Source of the DNA: Flavivirga jejuensis
GTDB lineage: Bacteria; Bacteroidota; Bacteroidia; Flavobacteriales; Flavobacteriaceae
Assembly (NCBI RefSeq): GCF_030540765.1
Contig: NZ_JAUOEL010000009.1
Coordinates: forward strand, 186,001-250,000
Direction: 5' to 3'
Length of the DNA stretch: 64,000 nt
Below, in pieces: positions 38,801 to 45,560 of the stretch. Both the position numbers and the translations under genes were made by a program. Numbering within the stretch: position 1 is the stretch's first letter; every line of letters begins with the position of its first letter. Under the pieces are notes generated by a model. That model was not told where the DNA came from. It saw nothing but the letters and a program-made list of their open reading frames with translations, and did no database searches.

Positions 38801-41348
38801 TCGCTACGACATTCGTTCCATCAGCTATCCCCGTACCAGAGATTGATTTGTTCAATGCTAAATTAATATCTGGAGATGGAGACGGATCCGTTACAGTAAC
38901 TACCATAGTATCTGTGAATCCGCCGTCATCTGTAGTTCCAGTGATAGTTGCACTACCTTCTCCTATTGCTGTAACAACACCACTTGAATTTACTACTGCT
39001 ACAGATGTGTTGTTACTACTATAACTTACATCTTGATTTGAAGCATTAGATGGAGTTACTGAAGAAGACAATTGTTGTGTTCCTCCAGTTGTTAATGAAA
39101 CACTTGATGGCGTCATTGACAAACCTGTAACAGGTATAGTCTGAGAACCTCCTTCTCCTTCAAATACTCTCATTTCTAATAAACTCACCCATGATTCAGT
39201 ATAAGTAGCTGCACCTGTTACGGTAATCTTTACATATCTGGCATCAATATCAGAAAAAGTATCAATGATAGGACTAGCTACTGTACCTGGAGTTGTATTC
39301 CCCGATCTGTCAACTACCTGAGTATAAGTACCATTCTCTGTACTAGATACAGATACAGTATATTGATAATCTCTATCAAAATAACATACCAGCTCTGTTC
39401 TTCCTAATGTATATATTGAATCTAAATCTATAGTTGCTGTTTGTGGAAACCCAGAAACGGCCCAACGTGTTGAAGTAAAACCATCTACAAGATTCGCTAC
39501 GACATTCGTTCCATCTGCTATACCTGTACCAGATATTGATTTGTTTAATGCTAAATTAATATCTGGAGATGGAGACGGATCCGTTACAGTAACTACCATA
39601 GTATCTGTGAATCCACCGTCATCTGTAGTTCCCGTGATAATTGCGTTACCTTCTCCTATTGCTGTAACGACACCACCTGAATTTACTACTGCTACAGATG
39701 TGTTGTTACTACTATAACTTACGCCTTGATTTGAAGCATTAGATGGAGTTACTGAAGAAGACAATTGTTGTGTTCCTCCAGTTGTTAATGAAGCATTTGA
39801 TGGCGTCATTGACAAACCTGTAACGGGTACAGTCTGAGAACTTCCTTCTCCTGCAAATACTCTCATTTCTAATAAACTCACCCATGATTCAGTATAAGTA
39901 GCTGCACCTGTTACGGTAATCTTTACATATCTGGCATCAATATTAGAAAAAGTATCAATGATAGGACTAGCTACTGTACCTGGAGTTTTATTCCCCGATC
40001 TGTCTACTACCTGAGTATAAGTACCATTCTCTGTACTAGATACAGATACGGTATATTGATAATCCCTATCAAAATAACATACCAGCTCTGTTCTTCCTAA
40101 TGTATATATTGAATCTAAATCTATAGTTGCTGTTTGCGGAAACCCAGAAACGGCCCAACGTGTTGAAGTAAAACCATCCACAAGATTCGCTACGACATTC
40201 GTTCCATCTGCTATACCCGTACCAGAGATTGATTTGTTCAATGCTAAATTAGTATCTGTAGATGGAGCGGTTACAGTAACTATAATAGTATCTGTGAATC
40301 CACCGTCATCTGTAGTTACAGTGATAGTTGCGCTACCTTCTGCTGTTGCTGTAACGACACCACTTGAACTTACTGTTGCTACAGATGTATTGTTACTACT
40401 ATAACTTACGCCTTTATTTGAAGCGTTTGATGGACTTACCGATGCTGATAATGCCTGAGTACCTCCCAATGAAAGAGCTACTGTACTTGACGAAAATGAT
40501 ACGCCAGTAACATCTACTGGTTCTCCAACGTCATCTCCATGCTGAACAGAGAAATCATAAACTAAAACTTCGCCATAATTGTCAGGATCATCGGTATCGT
40601 CTCCTTCTTTTACAGGATTACTTTGGGTGTAGTTTCCTACTTTAAAATAAGTGTCATCATAATTTAGATCCATTACATAGTCATTACTACCATCTTTTAC
40701 CAAATATGAAGACGCATTGCCACTATTATACGCACTTAAAAGATTACCATCCTCAGAATAATAACAATAGTGTTTGCCATCAACTATCAAAAAAATAACT
40801 TCATGAATAGTACCTAAAGAATAGTTCGTCTTAATAGTCACATTACTCCTTAATTCGCCTCCATTAAAAGCTAAGAACAGATGTGAATCTTCTAATCTCA
40901 TTACCATAGAATCATCAATACCATCATCTTTATTACCGTGTATTTGAGTGGCTACCAATTTTGACACGTTAATAGGTAAATGTGTAATCGCCTGTTTCAC
41001 GTAAAGCATGTGTTGACCCTCTGTAGTCCAATAAATGTCTGCACTACCATCGGATGTCCTTTCTCTAAGTTCAGAACGAATATTATCAGAATTAGGCGTA
41101 GAACCATTATCACTTTTTATGGGAACATTGAAAACGATTGCATCTCCTGTAGGATTCACATAAAAAAACTCGTTATTGGGTTCATTACATAATGTTTTAT
41201 CCTCAACTCCTGTAGGATAAGTGATCTTCCATTGATTACAGTTATCCATGAGATCTGAGGGCACTTGTGCCATTGTAGGTATAGTGAAACATGTCACCAT
41301 TACGCATAACGCAATAAAGCGCATGCGATTTTGTAAAAAAAATTTCAT
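35889..41348 (-). CDS. Double-headed secreted alginate lyase, longer paralogue
   Basis: The 1819-residue paralogue of the product at 31399-35451 has the same plan: signal peptide, N-terminal PL7 (RSELRE, QIHG, YFKVGNYTQ), repeat region, second PL7 (ARTELRF near 1576, QIHDD, YWKNGVYLQD) and T9SS sorting domain (SLWPNPVIDTVNI to the end). The middle has six Big2 and five F5/8C domains instead of four and three, and the 469-residue size difference equals two Big2+F5/8C units of about 234 residues. Repeats two to four are nearly identical (GTGIADGTNVVANLVDG recurs), which points to recent expansion. The protein is likely exported by T9SS and acts outside the cell on alginate. Both paralogues share operator and terminator types, so the duplication included the flanks. 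Confidence 0.88.
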   Translation of the reverse strand: MKFFLQNRMRFIALCVMVTCFTIPTMAQVPSDLMDNCNQWKITYPTGVEDKTLCNEPNNEFFYVNPTGDAIVFNVPIKSDNGSTPNSDNIRSELRERTSDGSADIYWTTEGQHMLYVKQAITHLPINVSKLVATQIHGNKDDGIDDSMVMRLEDSHLFLAFNGGELRSNVTIKTNYSLGTIHEVIFLIVDGKHYCYYSEDGNLLSAYNSGNASSYLVKDGSNDYVMDLNYDDTYFKVGNYTQSNPVKEGDDTDDPDNYGEVLVYDFSVQHGDDVGEPVDVTGVSFSSSTVALSLGGTQALSASVSPSNASNKGVSYSSNNTSVATVSSSGVVTATAEGSATITVTTDDGGFTDTIIVTVTAPSTDTNLALNKSISGTGIADGTNVVANLVDGFTSTRWAVSGFPQTATIDLDSIYTLGRTELVCYFDRDYQYTVSVSSTENGTYTQVVDRSGNKTPGTVASPIIDTFSNIDARYVKITVTGAATYTESWVSLLEMRVFAGEGSSQTVPVTGLSMTPSNASLTTGGTQQLSSSVTPSNASNQGVSYSSNNTSVAVVNSGGVVTAIGEGNAIITGTTDDGGFTDTMVVTVTDPSPSPDINLALNKSISGTGIADGTNVVANLVDGFTSTRWAVSGFPQTATIDLDSIYTLGRTELVCYFDRDYQYTVSVSSTENGTYTQVVDRSGNTTPGTVASPIIDTFSDIDARYVKITVTGAATYTESWVSLLEMRVFEGEGGSQTIPVTGLSMTPSSVSLTTGGTQQLSSSVTPSNASNQDVSYSSNNTSVAVVNSSGVVTAIGEGSATITGTTDDGGFTDTMVVTVTDPSPSPDINLALNKSISGTGIADGTNVVANLVDGFTSTRWAVSGFPQTATIDLDSIYTLGRTELVCYFDRDYQYTVSVSRTENGTYTQVVDRSGNKTPGTIASPIIDIFSDIDARYVKITVTGAATYTGSWISLLEMRVFEGEGGSQTVPVTGLSMTPSSASLAIGETQQLSSSVVPSNASNQDVSYSSNNTSVATVNSSGGVTAIREGSAIITGTTDDGGFTDTMVVTVTDPSPSPDINLALNKSISGTGTAEVGNVVANLVDGFTSTRWAIDGFPQTATIDLDSIYTLGRTELVCYADRAYQYTVSVSSTENGPYTQVIDRSENTTPGTIASPIIDTFSDIDARYVKITVTGANSYVGTWISLLEMRVFAGEGGSQTVPVTGVSMTPSSASLTIGETQQLSSSVAPSNASNQGVSYNSSNTSVAVVNSSGVVTAIGEGSATITGTTDDGGFTDTIVVTVTDTSIDTNLALNKSISGTGTVDGTNVVANLVDGATSTRWSVSGFPQTATIDLGSVYTLGRTELVCYADRDYQYTVSVSSTANGTYTQVVNRSGNTTPGTVANPIIDYFSDIDARYVKVTVTGANSYIGEWVSLLEMRVFAGNGSSPTVPVTGVSITPSSVSLTTGETQQLSSLVAPSNASNQGVSYSSSNTSVAVVNSSGVVTAIGEGSATITGTTNDGSFTDSSVVTVNSSGGGDYDAPYDIPKLQDYLAQCKLQSPGSGTEATASNIISGYSSNTFYVVDGDKVAFYQTGASARTELRFLDNWYVNNINKTFHANVKIVQQTCDQLTIMQIHDDANAGNGPNKPLLRVYKSTTKSPVNHLWAAIKTDSGGIATEHIDLGLAPSDYFDCDISIESGNMIIEINGSEEVNKDVSFWTFPSYWKNGVYLQDSGEAITYFNELTLSNSSTSKSSTTKTMSAFTLEEEVEVSLWPNPVIDTVNISGVKDFHTLIVYDLLGNLIISRAIHGESVDVSNLNSGLYIFRLLGKEKTINKRVIKK
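36800..40300. repeat. Tandem 0.7-kb coding repeats in alginate lyase 2
   Basis: Five F5/8C plus Big2 units recur with a period of about 690-702 bp. One marker, ACCTGTAACrGGTA followed by the AG.CTGAGAA region, appears near 37050, 37740, 38430, 39125 and 39820. Three similar units, period about 680 bp, lie in alginate lyase 1 at about 32550-34620. Confidence 0.8.
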
Positions 41349-41390
41349 TTTTAATTTGATTTGGGGTTTGCTATTAAATAATTAATTGTA

Positions 41391-41418
41391 ATTGGTATTC
41401 CATAATTGGTTTACCAAT
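41391..41418. promoter_or_regulatory. Operator of alginate lyase 2
   Basis: ATTGGTTTACCAAT (41405-41418) is an inverted repeat ATTGGT-TT-ACCAAT, preceded by ATTGGTATTCC (41391-41401), just as in front of alginate lyase 1. It lies 43-70 nt upstream of the start codon. Confidence 0.6.
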
Positions 41419-41576
41419 TAATAGTTCTGAAAAGTAGATAAAATAAATGGTTTTACACTTCAAGTTCAGAAATATTTACTTACAAAAATATTTAATAATT
41501 GTAATTTCCTTAAAGCAACCATTTTACAAGTTATTTATTTTAAATTATAAGCAATGGCTAATAAATACAACACTTT

Positions 41577-41971
41577 ATACACATACCAAGCACTCTATCA
41601 AAATGGCTTCAAAAACAGATTCTGAATATAATTGATGGGTGCTACTTATGGTACTATGCCAAGGTAACTCTTTATCAATATCATAACCTAAAAAGTATAA
41701 ACCTGAGTTCGATGAATCGTAGATAAAAATCAATAAATATGCTAAATTCGACTTATAATATTCTCTAAATAGCCAACCAAACAAAGTAAAAAAAGACAAC
41801 AGGATTTATGCATTTTTGTTCACTTTCATCATAATAAGAATGGTAAAGTGTATATAAAAATTCTAAATCTAAAATGGATTTTAGAAATCTGTAAAAATTG
41901 TACTTGGGAATACGCTTGCTCATTTGAAGGTGAACAAATAATTTCTGTTGATATTCTTTTTTATCTTGCAA
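41577..41971 (-). pseudogene. IS1182-family transposase remnant
   Basis: Two overlapping minus-strand frames together resemble the N-terminal 130 residues of IS1182-type transposases. The first (41971 down to about 41790) reads QQKLFVHLQMSKRIPKYNFY, then LKSILDLEFLY and INPVVFF. The second (to 41577) contains FLGYDIDKELPWHSTISSTH and QLYSESVFEAIL, a hallmark of the family. At least one frameshift separates them and the catalytic C-terminal part is missing, so it cannot be active. It records an old insertion beside the alginate lyase pair. Confidence 0.75.
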
Positions 41972-42093
41972 AGTAAATTGTACGAAATTTCAATCATTTT
42001 TAAAACACTTTTTGTATCTTGGGCAACAGCTACGATCTCTAAACGGCATTAAAACGCAGTTTAGACGTGCTTGCCTTTTCAATTCAGAAAAAC

Positions 42094-43731
42094 ATGAAAC
42101 ATATTTTATTTATCATCATTTTTGGAGTAGCATCCTTATTAAATGCTCAACAGAAAAAATCTCCCAAATTAGTTGTTGGGATTGTAGTAGATCAAATGAG
42201 CTACGAGTACTTGTACCGATTTTACGATAAATTTGGGGATGACGGTTTTAAATTGATGATGAACGAGGGCACAAACTGTCGTAATATGCATTACAATTAC
42301 GTACCAACATTTACTGGTCCAGGGCATGCCTCTATATATACTGGATCAACACCAAGTAATCATGGTATTATTGCAAATGATTGGTACCATCGAAGCACAG
42401 GGGAAGTTCAAAATTGTGTCGCAGATTCCTCGGTTCACACTATAGGTTCTACTTCTGATAATGGCATTTTTTCTCCATTAAATTTGAAAGCTAACACAAT
42501 TACAGATCAGTTAAAATTAACCTACCCAGCTTCGAAAGTGGTTTCGGTATCTATTAAGGAGCGAGGTGCTATACTACCTGGTGGTCACTTGAGTGATGGC
42601 TCCTATTGGTTTGATTATACAACTGGTGACTTTATAACAAGCTCTTTCTTCAAAGAGAAACTACCAGATTGGGTTACAAAATTCAATGCTACTCGATTCC
42701 CTGATGAAAGTCTAAAAAAAACATGGAAAACACTTTATCCAATTGAGGAATACACTGAAAGCGGTCCCGACGACTCACCATACGAACAACTATTAGGTGA
42801 GTCTACAAAACCTATTTTCCCTTATAATTTAGGCGAAATATCTCCTGAGGCTGATCCATATTCTGTGTTCACGTCTTCTCCATTTGCAAATACTCATTTA
42901 ACCAATTTCGCTATGAAAGCGATTAAATCGGAAGAAATGGGCAAGGATAATCAAACGGATGTACTTTGTATAAGTTTTTCTTCTACAGATATTCTGGGAC
43001 ATGCATTCGGTCCTTATTCAGTTGAAATAGAAGACATGTACCTCCGATTGGATTTGGAAATCGCGCGATTAATAAAATATTTAAAGGACACCGTTGGAGA
43101 CAATGAATTCACTATATTCTTAACGGCAGATCATGCCGTTGTTCCAGTTCCTCAGTACATGCTAGATAATAAACTTCCTGGTGGATACATGTTTATTCTC
43201 GATGATTATAATCAATTAAAGACAGATGTATCAGATAAATTTGGTGCCGAGTTGTTGCTCAAGTATAACAATAACAGCATTTATATAGATCATAACAAAA
43301 TAGAAGAGTTAGAGATTGAGATAAAAGATGTTAGTGCTTTTGTTGCCTCAGAGGTTCAAAAATGGGATCATGTAAAACGTGCTTATACTGCGAATCAATT
43401 GTATACTGCCTCTAGTGATGATGAATGGATGGATATGGTTCGTAAAGGGTATTACGTCTCTCAAAGTGGAGATGTTTTGATTATCACGCAACCTGGATAT
43501 CTTATTAAGACGGAAGATAATTCGGACGCTCGTAAAGGGACAGAGCATGGATCTGTTTTCAACTACGATACGCATGTACCTCTACTTTGGTATGGTAAAA
43601 ATATCCCAGCGCAAGAGATTCACAGAAATTTAAACATCACTGATATTTCAGCTACCCTAACACAATTATTATACGTACAAAGCCCAAATGCGTTAACAGG
43701 AAAACCTATTTTAGAGATCTTGGATAAATAA
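42094..43731 (+). CDS. pafA: PafA-type alkaline phosphatase
   Basis: The 545-residue product belongs to the alkaline phosphatase superfamily and matches PafA, the calcium-dependent phosphomonoesterase common in flavobacteria. It has a signal peptide (to about residue 18, LLNAQ), the first metal site GIVVDQMSYEYL, the threonine nucleophile T74 in PTFTGPGHASIYTG, the phosphate-binding VSIKERGAILPGG segment, a second metal site in STDILGHAFGP and TADHAVVPVP, and the final histidine in KGTEHGSVFNYDTHVPLLWY. It releases phosphate from organic phosphates in the periplasm or outside. The ATG at 42094 is preferred over an upstream in-frame start at 42067 because the signal peptide begins there and the length then equals the family's. 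Confidence 0.93.
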   Translation: MKHILFIIIFGVASLLNAQQKKSPKLVVGIVVDQMSYEYLYRFYDKFGDDGFKLMMNEGTNCRNMHYNYVPTFTGPGHASIYTGSTPSNHGIIANDWYHRSTGEVQNCVADSSVHTIGSTSDNGIFSPLNLKANTITDQLKLTYPASKVVSVSIKERGAILPGGHLSDGSYWFDYTTGDFITSSFFKEKLPDWVTKFNATRFPDESLKKTWKTLYPIEEYTESGPDDSPYEQLLGESTKPIFPYNLGEISPEADPYSVFTSSPFANTHLTNFAMKAIKSEEMGKDNQTDVLCISFSSTDILGHAFGPYSVEIEDMYLRLDLEIARLIKYLKDTVGDNEFTIFLTADHAVVPVPQYMLDNKLPGGYMFILDDYNQLKTDVSDKFGAELLLKYNNNSIYIDHNKIEELEIEIKDVSAFVASEVQKWDHVKRAYTANQLYTASSDDEWMDMVRKGYYVSQSGDVLIITQPGYLIKTEDNSDARKGTEHGSVFNYDTHVPLLWYGKNIPAQEIHRNLNITDISATLTQLLYVQSPNALTGKPILEILDK

Positions 43732-43740
43732 TTAAATTAT

Positions 43741-43778
43741 TATACTTCCTGTGTCTCCAATCATTCACAGGAAGTATA
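43741..43778. terminator. Hairpin between convergent pafA and kinase gene
   Basis: 13-bp perfect stem TATACTTCCTGTG (43741-43753) / CACAGGAAGTATA (43766-43778) with a 12-nt loop. U runs on either side are weak, but the position between converging genes suggests a shared terminator. Confidence 0.5.
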
Positions 43779-43803
43779 AAAAGTAATTTTAGAGGTGTGG
43801 GTT

Positions 43804-44811
43804 CTAGTCCAACACCTTATATGTTTCAATCCATTTTTTTATAAATTTTATGGCATAGTCAAAATAGTTATCATTTAACCATTCTTGACCTTTGGTATCT
43901 GTTTTAATCGTTTGCAAGCCTAAGAACCAAATATGTCTGATAGCAACAAAAACAAATGCTGCTTTTATTTCATCTTTACTTATTGGTTTTAAACTCGAAT
44001 ACCCGTCAAGAAAAGATTCCCACAATTGCATTCGTTTACGATTGTCTTCTTCTTTCCAGTTATAGGGTGGCACACAACTCCATAAAAAAACAGAAAGATC
44101 ATAGGCTCTCCAGCTATAGCCGAAACAGTCAAAATCGAATACAGAAATATTATCCTCCTCGTCAAAGAATACATTACCATGGTGAAAATCACCATGACAA
44201 ATTCCATAGTCTAATTCAGACTGTGCTATTAATTCAAAAATCTTAGAACTTAGAGAATTAGCTGTTGTCCGTAGATAATTGAAATCGGCCTCTCGATTTT
44301 TAAAGAATGGTTTAATATTACTTAATGGTTGTTCAAGCAAGTGATTCATATCTAAATTAAACCTATTTAGCTTATCCAACTTATCCGAAGATTCATGTAT
44401 TGATGACACCATCTTCCCATAATTTAAACTTTGTTTTTCATCCAATTTATCGACACACCTTCCTAATGCCGACTTAAATAGTACAGCATATCGAATGCCT
44501 TCTGGAGCATTTATTTCCATAATGAATTGGTTATTCTTATTTTCCACAGGAGAAGCCACATCAAGTCCATTCGCAGAAAGATGTTTGATTAATATTATTT
44601 CGGACTCAACATCATGTTTTGTCCGCCATTTACTATTGTAAATTCTCAAATAAAATAGCTTCTCTGATTCCTCAATTTTGTAAGTATCATTTAATCCCGG
44701 TCTATAGAATAAGCATTTACAGTTTTCCTCCAAATCGTATTCTGATAAAATATATTTCTTAATACCTTCGATGGAAAGTATAGATTTTTCAGTTGGAAAT
44801 GTTTCCGTCAT
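43804..44811 (-). CDS. APH-fold small-molecule kinase (homoserine kinase type II-like)
   Basis: The 335-residue product has the aminoglycoside phosphotransferase fold. The N-lobe region (about 10-120) is followed by the catalytic loop YGICHGDFHHGNVFF (Brenner-type HGDxxxxN, near residue 200) and the metal-binding aspartate in SVFDFDCFGYSWRAYDL. The family phosphorylates hydroxyl groups of aminoglycosides, homoserine, choline, methylthioribose and others. The substrate cannot be read from the sequence. It begins 53 nt after the NRPS stop in the same orientation, so it is probably co-transcribed and may tailor or inactivate the peptide (for example on the predicted D-Ser hydroxyl) or serve as self-protection. 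That link is inference from position. Confidence 0.8.
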   Translation of the reverse strand: MTETFPTEKSILSIEGIKKYILSEYDLEENCKCLFYRPGLNDTYKIEESEKLFYLRIYNSKWRTKHDVESEIILIKHLSANGLDVASPVENKNNQFIMEINAPEGIRYAVLFKSALGRCVDKLDEKQSLNYGKMVSSIHESSDKLDKLNRFNLDMNHLLEQPLSNIKPFFKNREADFNYLRTTANSLSSKIFELIAQSELDYGICHGDFHHGNVFFDEEDNISVFDFDCFGYSWRAYDLSVFLWSCVPPYNWKEEDNRKRMQLWESFLDGYSSLKPISKDEIKAAFVFVAIRHIWFLGLQTIKTDTKGQEWLNDNYFDYAIKFIKKWIETYKVLD

Positions 44812-44864
44812 AATTTATATTTTTTTTAATCGTTGTTAATCAAATATGTGTCATTAAGGTTTAA

Positions 44865-45560
44865 TCAATCAAAGGCAGGCATGATTGCTGGATCAATTAA
44901 TGATTGTTGAGACCTTATTAATAAATTTAAATATTTATCATGGGCAATCATATATTCCAATATATTTTCATGGTAACAATTGAGGTTAATTACCTCTAAA
45001 TTCTCAACAAACTGCCCTATATTGTTGTCTTTAACAAATGAATCTGTTTCAAGCCTATCTGCTAGTATTGCTTTGAACAATATCACTTTACTGTGTTTCA
45101 ATACTCCCGATATAGGTTGCATAGCGATGCTTTTTTCAGTTTTTGATATGCTAATAATTTTGTTTACAGAATCTTCATCAAGGTTCTCTAGTTTTTTTCT
45201 AGCCTTTATTTCATCCTGGGCAGCAATTTGTCCTGCTAATTTTTCATCAATAACATTTGTATCCAATAAATAAATATTAATATTTAAATAACCTTGTTGT
45301 TCAAGGATATATCCAATCTCTAATGCTAACTGTCCACCTAAAGACCAACCACATAAATTCAATGTATCGGTAGGTTTAATCGATGGTAGTTCATCCGCAT
45401 ATTTTTTTGCAAGAATACTTAGGGTTGAAATATTTTGATTATTAAAAAAATTGAAATTATCGATTCCAAATGAGTTATAATTGTTTTTTAAATGATTCGC
45501 CATATCCAGATAAACTTCACAACCTGCACCGCCTGGAGGAATAAAAAATAACTCGTTCTC
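44865..45560 (-). other. Thioesterase (release) domain of the NRPS
   Basis: This is an alpha/beta-hydrolase type I thioesterase: FFIPPGGAGCEVYLDMA start, nucleophile serine in LCGWSLGGQLALEIG, aspartate in YLLDTN and histidine in LNCYHENIL. It releases the chain by hydrolysis or cyclisation. Confidence 0.85.

Noticed and set aside
32300-40400. Regular spacing of repeated blocks, at first sight array-like
   Set aside because: The period is about 0.7 kb and every unit is in-frame Big2/F5-8C coding sequence, so it is not CRISPR or satellite DNA.
31562-41192. Plus-strand open frames opposite the alginate lyase genes
   Set aside because: They are near-identical pairs mirroring the duplicated coding sequence on the minus strand, without coding features of their own.
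35697-41711. 12-nt inverted match CGAACTCAGGTT (35697-35708) / AACCTGAGTTCG (41700-41711)
   Set aside because: Too short to claim a repeat or recombination site; neighbouring bases do not match well.
42012-42230. Open frame overlapping the start of pafA
   Set aside because: It is out of frame with the clear signal peptide and catalytic motifs of pafA and has no features of its own.
43984-44246. Open frames on other strands or frames within the APH kinase gene
   Set aside because: They overlap the conserved HGDFHHGN kinase motif frame and show no independent support.
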